Positions 9,115 through 16,561 of a DNA stretch of 64,000 nt are shown one piece after another. Within the stretch, counting starts at the first letter, position 1. The number at the start of each line of letters is the position of its first letter. The stretch is from positions 226,432-290,431 of the forward strand of contig LOEU01000014.1 of assembly GCA_001516025.1 (NCBI GenBank). Direction: 5' to 3'. The stretch is from a bacterium BRH_c32 (lineage in GTDB: Bacteria > Bacteroidota > Ignavibacteria > Ignavibacteriales > Melioribacteraceae). A model generated the notes under the pieces. That model saw only the letters and a program-made list of their open reading frames with translations. It searched no databases and was not told the DNA's origin. The position numbers were made by a program, and so were the translations under genes.

Positions 9115-10281
9115 TTATTTTTTTATAAACTCTGATATTGAATCAACAACGAATTTAATCTGTTCGTTAGAAAGTTCCGGGTAAATAGGAAGAGCAAGAG
9201 AATGTTCTGCCGCATAATTTGAAACAGGAAAATCTTTATCATCGGCATTGAGATATGCAAAGCATTCTTGACGGTGAAATGCCACCGGATAATAAACTTC
9301 GCATCCAATATCGTTTTTTCTAAGATGATCTAGCATTCCATCTCTATTTTCAACTCTTATAATATACTGATTGTAAATATGATAATTTTTATGACTGGTT
9401 TCTTTATAGATCGCTTTTGGTAAAAGAACTTGATTTCTTTCGTCCAAAATTGTTTTCCCCTCAGTTTCGGCTAAACCTGCTTCAATAATTAATTTAGAAT
9501 ATAACTCTGCATTATTGCGGCGTTTTTCTGACCATGAATCAAGATGCGGTAATTTAACTCTTAGAATCGCTGCCTGAAGTGTATCAATCCTAAAATTACC
9601 GCCAATAACTTTGTGGAAATATTTAGGTTCTGCCCCATGCATTCTCATGATTTTCATTGTATGATAAAGTTTTTCATCGTTTGTTGTACATATTCCACCA
9701 TCGCCGAAACAACCAAGATTCTTTGATGGGAAAAATGAGAAACATCCGATATGACCAAGTGTCCCAACTTTTTTTCCATCTTTATATTGAACACCAATTG
9801 CTTGTGCCCCATCTTCAATCACAATCAGATTATGCTTATTAGCAATTTCCATAATTGCATCCATATCAGCAGATTGACCGTATAAATGAACGGGGATAAT
9901 TGCTTTAGTTTTTTCTGTTATTTTTTTTTCTATCTTAGAAGGGTCAATATTAAACGTAACCGGGTCTGAATCCACAAGTACTGGAATTGCATTCAAACGA
10001 GCAACAACACCTGCCGTAGCAAAAAAAGAATAAGTAGGGACAATTACTTCATCACCCGGTTTTATATCTATTGCCATTAATGCGAGCAATAGAGCATCTG
10101 TTCCCGAGGAAACACCTACTGAGTAATTACATCCTATATAGTCATTAATATCTTTTTCCAAACCAGCTACATCAGGACCATTAATAAAATATTGTGAATC
10201 TACAACTCTCGCCATTGCGGCATCAATTTCATCTTTCAATGCTAAATATTGCGGCTTCAAATCCAATAAAGGAACTTTCAT
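9115..10281 (-). CDS. DegT/DnrJ/EryC1 family PLP aminotransferase, WbpE/WlbC type
   Basis: The 388-residue protein is a sugar-nucleotide aminotransferase of the DegT/DnrJ/EryC1/StrS family. The PLP Schiff-base lysine is Lys187 in FFPSKNLGCFGDGG, and Asp157 in IEDGAQ contacts the pyridine nitrogen. Its opening VPLLDLKPQY is typical of the WbpE/WlbC branch, which aminates the 3-keto group of UDP-GlcNAc(3-keto)A using glutamate. It follows directly on the WbpD-type acetyltransferase gene, with the stop and start sharing one base (TAATG) and a perfect AGGAGG ribosome site inside the upstream gene. The pair would install a 3-acetamido group on a surface-polysaccharide precursor. The exact substrate is inferred from this pairing. 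Confidence 0.9.
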   Translation of the reverse strand: MKVPLLDLKPQYLALKDEIDAAMARVVDSQYFINGPDVAGLEKDINDYIGCNYSVGVSSGTDALLLALMAIDIKPGDEVIVPTYSFFATAGVVARLNAIPVLVDSDPVTFNIDPSKIEKKITEKTKAIIPVHLYGQSADMDAIMEIANKHNLIVIEDGAQAIGVQYKDGKKVGTLGHIGCFSFFPSKNLGCFGDGGICTTNDEKLYHTMKIMRMHGAEPKYFHKVIGGNFRIDTLQAAILRVKLPHLDSWSEKRRNNAELYSKLIIEAGLAETEGKTILDERNQVLLPKAIYKETSHKNYHIYNQYIIRVENRDGMLDHLRKNDIGCEVYYPVAFHRQECFAYLNADDKDFPVSNYAAEHSLALPIYPELSNEQIKFVVDSISEFIKK

Positions 10282-10859
10282 TATTCTACCTCCTTAACAA
10301 TACCATTTTCTAATTTGTATTTTTTATTCGCCTTTTCGCAGAATGCAAATCCATCTTTATCAAAGTGGAGTTTTCTTCCTGCTTCCGAAACCCATCCTAC
10401 AATTCGAGCCGGATTTCCAACTACTAATGCAAAATCGGGAATGTTCTTTGTTACAACAGCGCCTGCTCCGACAAATGCAAATCTTCCAATATCATGTCCA
10501 CATACGACAGTGGAATTAGCTCCAAGTGAAGCTCCTTCTTTAACAATGGTTTTAAGATAGTACTTTGCTCCCACTTGAGGATATTTGCTTCTCGGATCAA
10601 GTATATTTGTAAAAACCATCGACGGTCCACAAAAGACATAATCCTCTAATGTAACTCCCTCATAGACAGAAACATTATTTTGGATTTTTACATAATTTCC
10701 GATAATTACATTGTTTCCAACATTAACGTTTTGTCCAATTACTACGTTATTGCCAATTTTAGACCCTGATTGAACATGACTGAAGTGCCATATTTTAGTG
10801 CCTTCGCCTATTTCAACCGGATCATCGACATAAGCCGATTCGTGCTTAAAAAAACTCAT
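10281..10859 (-). CDS. Left-handed beta-helix acetyltransferase, WbpD/WlbB type
   Basis: Starting at the ATG at 10859 the protein is 192 residues, the usual length for WbpD/WlbB. An AGAGGG ribosome site precedes this ATG, and the sequence from there (MSFFKHESAYVDDP) matches the family's beginning; an in-frame ATG at 10907 would add 16 unlikely residues. Hexapeptide repeats such as IGNNVVIGQNVNVGNNVIIG form the left-handed helix (about 20-150). The known family reaction is acetyl-CoA-dependent N-acetylation of UDP-2-acetamido-3-amino-2,3-dideoxy-glucuronate. The aminotransferase that makes its substrate is the next gene. The matching C3 dehydrogenase and C2 epimerase (WbpB, WbpI) are not in this window. 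Confidence 0.88.
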   Translation of the reverse strand: MSFFKHESAYVDDPVEIGEGTKIWHFSHVQSGSKIGNNVVIGQNVNVGNNVIIGNYVKIQNNVSVYEGVTLEDYVFCGPSMVFTNILDPRSKYPQVGAKYYLKTIVKEGASLGANSTVVCGHDIGRFAFVGAGAVVTKNIPDFALVVGNPARIVGWVSEAGRKLHFDKDGFAFCEKANKKYKLENGIVKEVE

Positions 10860-11017
10860 AGTGCCCTCTATTAGTTTATGTGGAGAAATAATTTTACTAT
10901 TTAACAAAATTAAATATAATGAAATAGTTATACTAATTATTTTTTCGAGATTTGATTTATTAAAAGCATTTGATTGAATTAGTTTTTATTTTCACAAAAT
11001 CATTTTCTGAGGAATAT

Positions 11018-12286
11018 ATGAAAATTGCAGAAAAGCTCAATGAATTTAAAAGTGGCTTTCATTCTTCTTTTTGGGTAGCCAATGGAATGGAGCTATTTGA
11101 GAGATTAGCTTATTACGGTCAACAAATTGTTTTTATGATTTACATGCGTAATGATTTAGGTTTTTCTGAATCTCAAGCAGGAACTTTATCGGGCATTTTT
11201 GGTGGTATGATTTATCTTCTTCCAATATTGGGCGGAACATTAGCTGATAAATGGGGCTTTAAAAGAGCATTTAATGTTGCCTTCACTGTTTTGGCACTTG
11301 GTTATTTTTTAATCGGATCGGTTGGAATGAGCGCATTTGCAGGAGCTTATGATGGATTAGATAGATATTGGCTTCTTATGATATTCCTATTATTAACTGC
11401 TTTCGGCGGTTCATTTATTAAACCTTCGGTTCTTGGAACAGTAGCCGTAGCATCAAAACCGGAATCGAAATCTCTTGGGTTCGCAGTTTATTATTGGATC
11501 GTAAATGTCGGAGCAATGATAGGGCCCACAATTGCATATTTTGTGAGAAATAATTTTGGAAATGAATTTGTTTATTTAGTTTCTTCCTTTAGCTGCGCTG
11601 CAATGGTTATTGTTAATATATTTTTATACAAGGATGTAGTAAATCAAGAAACTTCAGCAGTACCAACAGAAACATTAGCAAAAAAATTACAAAATTTAGT
11701 ACTAGTATTGGCAAATTATAAATTCATGATTTTTTTATTGATCTATTCGCTTTATTGGATAATCTTTTGGCAGGAATTTATTATTGTGCCTTATTATATA
11801 GTTGATTTTATTAGCAAAGATGCTCCTTATGAAATTATCCAATCATGGGCAGGTGCGGGGGCAATTATCCTTTTACAAATTCCTGTTAATTTATTAACAA
11901 AAAAACTTTCTACTCCACACGCAATTCTGACAGGTTTTGCTGTCTCCAGCCTTATTTGGATAATTATTGGAATCTATCCAAGTATAATTACTATTGTTGC
12001 CGGTATTGCAGCATTTTCAATTGGTGAAATGATTCAAGCACCACGATATTATGAATATATTTCCGAAATTGCACCGGCAGGTCAACAAGGACTATTTCAA
12101 GGTTACGCATTCCTCCCTATTGCAATAGCACGCTTTGTTGGTGATCCTTTTGGTGGTTGGTTATATCAAGAATATGCTATAAATGGTAATAATCCTCAAA
12201 TGGTTTTCATTGTTATGACCGGAGTTGGGCTTCTCGCTACTCTATTGATGTATTTCTATAATCGCATATTTGTTGTGAAAAAATAG
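11018..12286 (+). CDS. POT/PTR2-like major facilitator transporter
   Basis: With the start at the ATG at 11018 (GAGG ribosome site at 11009-11012) the protein has 422 residues and about 12 hydrophobic helices, so it is an inner-membrane transporter. The first helix contains E-L-F-E-R-L-A-Y-Y-G (25-34), which matches the ExxER..YYG signature of proton-dependent oligopeptide transporters. The second carries GGTLADKWGFKRA, the major-facilitator loop 2-3 motif. Peptide/proton symport is the natural guess, but the protein is shorter than most POT members, so the substrate is uncertain. A frame extending up to 10970 lacks a ribosome site and adds non-membrane residues, so I rejected it. It is divergent from the WbpD-type gene and monocistronic, with its own terminator. 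Confidence 0.85.
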   Translation: MKIAEKLNEFKSGFHSSFWVANGMELFERLAYYGQQIVFMIYMRNDLGFSESQAGTLSGIFGGMIYLLPILGGTLADKWGFKRAFNVAFTVLALGYFLIGSVGMSAFAGAYDGLDRYWLLMIFLLLTAFGGSFIKPSVLGTVAVASKPESKSLGFAVYYWIVNVGAMIGPTIAYFVRNNFGNEFVYLVSSFSCAAMVIVNIFLYKDVVNQETSAVPTETLAKKLQNLVLVLANYKFMIFLLIYSLYWIIFWQEFIIVPYYIVDFISKDAPYEIIQSWAGAGAIILLQIPVNLLTKKLSTPHAILTGFAVSSLIWIIIGIYPSIITIVAGIAAFSIGEMIQAPRYYEYISEIAPAGQQGLFQGYAFLPIAIARFVGDPFGGWLYQEYAINGNNPQMVFIVMTGVGLLATLLMYFYNRIFVVKK

Positions 12287-12293
12287 TTTAACT

Positions 12294-12325
12294 TCCCTCG
12301 GCTCTTGGTCGAGGGATTCTCTTTT
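12294..12325 (+). terminator. Probable terminator of the POT-like transporter gene
   Basis: A perfect 7-bp stem (TCCCTCG at 12294-12300 with CGAGGGA at 12310-12316) and a 9-base loop are followed by the T-rich stretch TTCTCTTTT. It begins eight bases after the transporter stop codon. Confidence 0.7.
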
Positions 12326-12440
12326 ATCCTGTTTGCCCTACGACACAATCTTTCCTTTACTTTTATAATTAAAATTGCTATTTTTTGAACGCCCACAAGA
12401 AGGAAAAACAGAAACCATACATAACTCATGAGGGTGAGAA

Positions 12441-12686
12441 ATGAACGGTACAGTAACAGAAAAACCGCGTAGGTTTGATTTAACTAATTTCTTGTTAAGA
12501 CCTATCTTAGCAGGGGTATTAGGGTTTGTAATTTTTTTAGTTGTTCTATCTCTAACAAAGTATCTTGGTTCGCTCTTAACAACTGATGTAGTGTTTAAGA
12601 TCGAGGGCAATGACTTTTTATTGGCAGCAATAGGATTTGTACTATTGTCATTGATTGAGGTACTAAAGAATTTCAGACAAGAATAG
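12441..12686 (+). CDS. Small two-helix membrane protein, function unknown
   Basis: This 81-residue frame has a good ribosome site (GAGGGTGAG just before the ATG) and its own terminator right after the stop, so it is likely a real one-gene unit. The product has a basic N-terminus (KPRR), a hydrophobic helix at about 21-42 and a second at about 59-75, ending KNFRQE. It looks like a small integral inner-membrane protein. I do not recognise a family and assign no function. Confidence 0.7.
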   Translation: MNGTVTEKPRRFDLTNFLLRPILAGVLGFVIFLVVLSLTKYLGSLLTTDVVFKIEGNDFLLAAIGFVLLSLIEVLKNFRQE

Positions 12687-12693
12687 TTAAAAA

Positions 12694-12721
12694 ATCCCGG
12701 TTCTTAGCCGGGATTTTTTTT
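12694..12721 (+). terminator. Rho-independent terminator after the small membrane protein
   Basis: ATCCCGG at 12694-12700 pairs with CCGGGAT at 12708-12714 around a 7-base loop, followed by an uninterrupted run of eight or nine T residues. The next gene starts only about 15 bases later, so its transcription must begin inside this region or depend on read-through. Confidence 0.9.
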
Positions 12722-12735
12722 GCCCCTATAATAAT

Positions 12736-13929
12736 ATGAAACCGCTAAAAGAATTATTTTTCATTAATTTTTTCATCTTGTGCCTCCTCGTATCAACCAT
12801 TTCAAATTATTCACTATGGTCGTTTGTTTTAAAAAGCTCAATTGCAATAATCCTAATCATTTTTGTAATCACATTAGAAGATATGAATAAAATTCAACCA
12901 ATTTTTTTTCAAAAAATTATTTTGTTTATATCACTTCCCCTTCTTTCTCTCCTATGGTCTAAGGATATTAATTTTGCTTTATTAAAAATGCTCAATATTA
13001 TGGTCAGTGTATTACCTTTGATCTGGGTGTCCGAGAGTTTATATAGAAACCTGACTGAGTTAAGTATTAAAATATTCGTCAATACTATATTCATTCTTGT
13101 ACTTAGTATATCTTTAATAACTTTACTGTTTCATCCATTTGAGTATAATACACCATACATTTTTGAAATTACGCGCTGGAGCCACGTTATAGTTGGAAGG
13201 TTTTTATCCGCGTCAATAATAATCATTTTATTATTAAAGAGGTATGTTCATAATCTAAATAGAAAAATGTTTATTGCTTCTATGATAATTATTTATTGCG
13301 GATTATATTTCACCGGATTTAGAGCAGGTTTAATTTTCTCATTATTAATTTCATTTTTAATATTACTTAAAAATCAGACTTCATTAAGAAAGGTACCAAT
13401 TGGGATTTTATATGTTGTTGGACTAATACTACTTATTATCGCTGCTGATTATTTTTACTTTGACACAACATTATTAGAGAGATATCTTAAATTATTTTCC
13501 TATCATCCCAGAATTGAAGCGTTAGAAATTTCATGGAAATTATTCAAAGAGAATCCATTTTGGGGAGTTGGATTTGGTGGTTTTGCTAATACAAATTCTT
13601 TTACTAATTTAATGAAATATCCACATAACCTAATTGCCGAAGTGCTGGTAGAGTTTGGTTTAATTGGAGTATTTTGGTTAATAGCTTTATTATCATTTAT
13701 TTTTCTAAATAATAAAAGTGAGACAAGATATTATTTACTTTTGGCATTTTTACTTTCAATGACGTCTAAGGATATTTCCACTAATACTATGCTCTGGATA
13801 GGTTTAGCAATAAATAATAATCAAAGTTTCAGTAGTGTTAAGAAAACTATATATTTGAACAGTAAAAAATATTTATTACGCGCCCGTAGCTCAATGGATA
13901 GAGCATTTGACTTCGGATCAAAGGGTTGA
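12736..13929 (+). CDS. O-antigen polymerase/ligase-like membrane protein, 3' end overlaps tRNA
   Basis: The 397-residue frame is strongly hydrophobic with about 10-11 predicted helices and belongs to the Wzy/WaaL (O-antigen ligase) type. Visible features are FRAGLIFSLL (about 195-204), NPFWGVGFGGF and the downstream H-N-L-I-A-E-V-L-V-E-F-G-L-I-G, the usual Wzy_C signature before the last helices. It would polymerise or ligate glycan repeats on the periplasmic face. The last 16 codons and the stop lie inside the tRNA-Arg gene (13880-13952), so residues RARSSMDRAFDFGSKG are a translation of tRNA sequence. The helices look complete, so the overlap probably replaces only a cytoplasmic tail. The start is about 15 bases after a terminator, with no clear ribosome site. 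Confidence 0.8.
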   Translation: MKPLKELFFINFFILCLLVSTISNYSLWSFVLKSSIAIILIIFVITLEDMNKIQPIFFQKIILFISLPLLSLLWSKDINFALLKMLNIMVSVLPLIWVSESLYRNLTELSIKIFVNTIFILVLSISLITLLFHPFEYNTPYIFEITRWSHVIVGRFLSASIIIILLLKRYVHNLNRKMFIASMIIIYCGLYFTGFRAGLIFSLLISFLILLKNQTSLRKVPIGILYVVGLILLIIAADYFYFDTTLLERYLKLFSYHPRIEALEISWKLFKENPFWGVGFGGFANTNSFTNLMKYPHNLIAEVLVEFGLIGVFWLIALLSFIFLNNKSETRYYLLLAFLLSMTSKDISTNTMLWIGLAINNNQSFSSVKKTIYLNSKKYLLRARSSMDRAFDFGSKG

Positions 13930-13952
13930 GGGTTCGAATCCTTCCGGGCGTA
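13880..13952 (+). tRNA. tRNA-Arg(UCG)
   Basis: The 73-base cloverleaf is complete: acceptor GCGCCCG pairs with CGGGCGT (the first pair is a G-T wobble), D stem GCTC/GAGC, anticodon stem TTTGA/TCAAA around the loop CTTCGGA, and T arm GAGGG-TTCGAAT-CCTTC. The anticodon at loop positions 34-36 is TCG, giving arginine (CGA/CGN codons). The discriminator base is A and CCA is not encoded. The gene lies on the same strand as the O-antigen-ligase-like frame, which stops inside it, and is 24 bases upstream of tadA. Confidence 0.95.
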
Positions 13953-13976
13953 CTAAACAATTCAATACAATACAAT

Positions 13977-14447
13977 ATGCAATTCTCAGAACACGTTTAT
14001 AAATTTATGTATTCTGCTCTTATGGAGGCAGAGAACGCACTCGCAAAAAATGAAGTCCCAATCGGTGCCGTTATCGTTCATGATAACAGGATAATCGGAA
14101 GAGGTTACAACCAAACAGAAACACTTAAAGATCCTACTGCACATGCTGAAATGATTGCTATAACGGCTGCGGCATATAATCTTCAAACTAAATTTTTAGA
14201 CGAATGCGAAATATATATAACTGCCGAGCCATGTATAATGTGCTCGGGCGCGATTTTATTATCACGGATTAAAACAATCTATTTCTCCACATTTGAACCT
14301 AAGTTTGGCGCCGCCGGAAGTTTATTCAATTTGCTTGAAAGTGACAAGTATAATCACAAACCTAAAGTATTTTCAGGTATCTATTCGGAGGAATCAAAGG
14401 CGCTTCTTGAACAATTTTTCAAATCAAAGAGAAACGTTGCTAAATGA
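13977..14447 (+). CDS. tadA: tRNA-specific adenosine deaminase TadA
   Basis: Starting at the ATG at 13977 the protein has 156 residues, normal for TadA. It has the zinc deaminase motifs HAE (56-58, with Glu58 as the proton shuttle) and PCIMC (Cys86 and Cys89 as zinc ligands), plus the typical N-terminal block NEVPIGAVIVHD. TadA converts A34 to inosine in tRNA-Arg(ACG). The open frame reaches back into the tRNA gene, but those codons are tRNA sequence, so the downstream ATG is the better start; no clear ribosome site is visible before it. The neighbouring tRNA is an arginine isoacceptor with a UCG anticodon, so it is not itself the standard substrate. Confidence 0.93.
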   Translation: MQFSEHVYKFMYSALMEAENALAKNEVPIGAVIVHDNRIIGRGYNQTETLKDPTAHAEMIAITAAAYNLQTKFLDECEIYITAEPCIMCSGAILLSRIKTIYFSTFEPKFGAAGSLFNLLESDKYNHKPKVFSGIYSEESKALLEQFFKSKRNVAK

Positions 14448-14515
14448 GATTGTATAAATGGATATTTATGTTTAATTTTAGTTTTGATTACTTTCATTAA
14501 ACCCCTGAAAACAAT

Positions 14516-15163
14516 ATGAATCTTATAATATTTGGTGCACCCGGAGTCGGTAAAGGCACACAAGCAAAAATTATCTCTGAGAAATTAAGTATTGCACATA
14601 TTTCCACCGGAGATATTTTAAGAGAAGCAGTGAAGAACAAAACAGAACTTGGAAGCAAAGCTAAAGCTATTATGGATATGGGGGAATTAGTCCCGGACGA
14701 AATAGTTGCAGGAATAGTTAAAGACACTTTGAATAGTAATAAATGTTCTACCGGTTTTATTCTTGATGGTTTCCCAAGAACTTTGCCACAGGCACAACTG
14801 CTAAAAATTATTTTTGATGAATTAGAAATCAAAGACATTAAGCTAATTAAACTTGATGCCGAAGATCAAGTAATGATTAATAGACTTTCATCTCGCAGAG
14901 TATGCAGCTCATGTGGAAAAATAATTAGTAAAGATGAAGTATATGAAGGAGTTAAATGCTCGGTTTGCGGTGAAACTAATAGCTTTATTAAAAGATCAGA
15001 TGATGACGAAGATGTAATAAAAAAGAGACTTTCGGTTTATCATAATACAACATCACCTGTATTTGATTACTATCATGATAAAGTAACAATTATTGAAATT
15101 GATGGCACTCAGCCTGTTGAAGACGTAACAAATGATATTTTAGAAAAACTGAATCTTAATTAG
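14516..15163 (+). CDS. adk: Adenylate kinase with zinc-binding lid
   Basis: The 215-residue enzyme catalyses ATP + AMP to 2 ADP in the cytoplasm. The P-loop GAPGVGKGT spans 7-15, the AMP-binding DGFPRT is near 84-89, and the lid carries four cysteines (130, 133, 148, 151), the zinc-binding long form. A TAGTTTTG element at 14479-14486 resembles the Bacteroidota -7 box (TAnnTTTG) and may give it a promoter of its own, though tadA lies only 68 bases upstream. Its last codons overlap the end of the convergent ftsE-like gene by eight bases, within a palindrome that could terminate both. Confidence 0.97.
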   Translation: MNLIIFGAPGVGKGTQAKIISEKLSIAHISTGDILREAVKNKTELGSKAKAIMDMGELVPDEIVAGIVKDTLNSNKCSTGFILDGFPRTLPQAQLLKIIFDELEIKDIKLIKLDAEDQVMINRLSSRRVCSSCGKIISKDEVYEGVKCSVCGETNSFIKRSDDDEDVIKKRLSVYHNTTSPVFDYYHDKVTIIEIDGTQPVEDVTNDILEKLNLN

Positions 15164-15169
15164 ATTCAG
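15149..15169. terminator. Bidirectional terminator in the overlapping ends of adk and the ftsE-like gene
   Basis: CTGAATCT at 15149-15156 pairs perfectly with AGATTCAG at 15162-15169 around a 5-base loop. On the plus strand it is followed by CTTTCTTTTT, and on the minus strand by TTTTTCTAAAA, so each strand has a stem followed by U-rich RNA. Both stop codons (adk TAG at 15161-15163, ftsE-like TAA at 15158-15156) lie inside the hairpin. The stem is AT-rich, so its strength is uncertain. Confidence 0.65.
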
Positions 15170-15836
15170 CTTTCTTTTTAATAACTGCTTTAATCGCGCG
15201 TCCATCTTCTAATTTATAGATTTTTGTATCCATCCTTTTTACCAGATCATAATTATGAGTAGCAAATAGAATGGAAGTACCACGCAAATTAATTTTCTTA
15301 AAAATATCTAGTATTTCAATAGCAGTTTCAGGATCGAGATTACCCGTAGGTTCATCGGCAATAATTAATAAAGGCTCATTAATTATTGCACGGGCGATTG
15401 CAATTCTCTGTCTCTCCCCTCCCGATAATTCGGAGGGATAATTGTTTTGTTTATGTGAAAGCCCGACATCAGAGAGAGCATGCATTATTTTTCTTTTAAT
15501 CTGTCTTGAAACCGTTCCCGTTAGTTTTAAGACGAACGACAGATTTTCATAAACAGTTCTATCTTCCAGTAATTTAAAATCTTGGAATACAATCCCTAAT
15601 TTTCTTCTTAAATAAGGAAGTTCATAAGATTTGATTAGTGAGGAGTTGTAAATATCAAATTCCACCGTGCCTGAATGCGGGATTAGATCCATATAGATTA
15701 GTTTTAGCAAAGTCGATTTACCGCTTCCACTTTTTCCTATTAGAAAAGCAAATTCACCCGGTTCTATTGATAAATTAAGATTTCTGAATACAGGCTGCGT
15801 TGAGTAACCAAATTCTACACTTGAAATTGTTAGCAT
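15156..15836 (-). CDS. FtsE-like ABC transporter ATP-binding protein
   Basis: The 226-residue protein (ATG at 15836; the codon before it is TTG and could also serve) is an ABC ATPase of the FtsE/LolD size class. It shows Walker A GKSGSGKS (34-41), Q-loop VFQDFKLLEDRTVYEN (83-98), signature LSGGERQR (137-144) and Walker B LLIIADEPTG (156-165). The Q-loop region F-K-L-L-x-D-R-T-V-x-E-N is typical of FtsE, the ATPase of the FtsEX complex that drives cell-wall hydrolases at division. No FtsX permease is adjacent, so the partner must be elsewhere. It is the last gene of a long minus-strand run; its start overlaps the methyltransferase stop (TGATG). Confidence 0.82.
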   Translation of the reverse strand: MLTISSVEFGYSTQPVFRNLNLSIEPGEFAFLIGKSGSGKSTLLKLIYMDLIPHSGTVEFDIYNSSLIKSYELPYLRRKLGIVFQDFKLLEDRTVYENLSFVLKLTGTVSRQIKRKIMHALSDVGLSHKQNNYPSELSGGERQRIAIARAIINEPLLIIADEPTGNLDPETAIEILDIFKKINLRGTSILFATHNYDLVKRMDTKIYKLEDGRAIKAVIKKKAESN

Positions 15837-16561
15837 CAATCATTCCTTCTTAAAATAAATTGCGCTCTTTCCGATTTTTTATTCACACTGTCAAATGTAA
15901 AACAATTAAAACAATCTTGCACATATAAACCTGATTCATCCGCTGCTTTAAAAAATGCTTCTATCGGATAAATTTTTTGACGATGATTTTCTTGGATGCT
16001 TTTTCCATCAGGTAAAGTAATTTCAAATTTATTTGTGTGAATTTTTTTTTCGATATCATAAAAACTTCTTTGGCGATATTTAATATTCTCGAACTCCCCT
16101 TTCCTATTTAAAAGCTTAGAATATTTGACACTATTTAGTTCTAAGCTGGCATCAAATGTATAAAACCCCTTTTTAGAAAGACAATTCTTAACTGACATAA
16201 GGTGCTTTACTAACTCTTTATATGTTAATAAATAATTAATACTATCAAAGGTGGAAAGCACAATATCAAATTCCTTTTTGAGAGGAATTGCTTTCATATC
16301 GAAACATATTTTAGGAGTCTTCTGATTTTTGAAATTTAGAAGCATATCTAAGGAATTATCAGAACATATAATTTTTCTAAATCTTTTCGATAAAACTAAT
16401 GACAAATTACCTAGCCCGCTTGATAATTCTAAAATCGAAGGATGTTTAATTCCTTCCCATTCAATCAGGTCGATAAGATATTCTCCCCAAACCGAATAAT
16501 CAATCGATTCCATTAAGTGAGAATAGAATAGAGCTACATATTTATAAGGAAGGTTTTTCAT
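15836..16561 (-). CDS. Class I SAM-dependent methyltransferase
   Basis: The 241-residue protein has a Rossmann-like methyltransferase fold: motif I LELSSGLGNLSLVL (about 41-54), an acidic post-I segment (CSDNSLDML) and the motif IV-like FDIVLSTFDSINYL. The C-terminal half is beta-rich, as in small-molecule methyltransferases of the ubiE/CcdA-like type. The substrate cannot be told from the sequence. It overlaps the 3' end of pdxA by 20 bases and the ftsE-like gene by one, so it is co-transcribed with both, but this housekeeping neighbourhood gives no clear pathway. Confidence 0.8.
   Translation of the reverse strand: MKNLPYKYVALFYSHLMESIDYSVWGEYLIDLIEWEGIKHPSILELSSGLGNLSLVLSKRFRKIICSDNSLDMLLNFKNQKTPKICFDMKAIPLKKEFDIVLSTFDSINYLLTYKELVKHLMSVKNCLSKKGFYTFDASLELNSVKYSKLLNRKGEFENIKYRQRSFYDIEKKIHTNKFEITLPDGKSIQENHRQKIYPIEAFFKAADESGLYVQDCFNCFTFDSVNKKSERAQFILRRND

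Noticed and set aside
12338..12610. A 90-codon minus-strand frame over the small membrane-protein gene
   Set aside because: It is antisense to a gene with its own ribosome site and terminator, and shows no signal, helix or motif of its own.
13880..13952. Possibility that the tRNA is an attachment site for an integrated element
   Set aside because: No integrase, phage or plasmid gene and no direct repeat of the tRNA 3' end is visible within the window.
13926..13976. Longer tadA reading frame beginning inside the tRNA gene
   Set aside because: The first 17 residues are translated tRNA and spacer sequence; the ATG at 13977 gives the normal TadA length and N-terminus.
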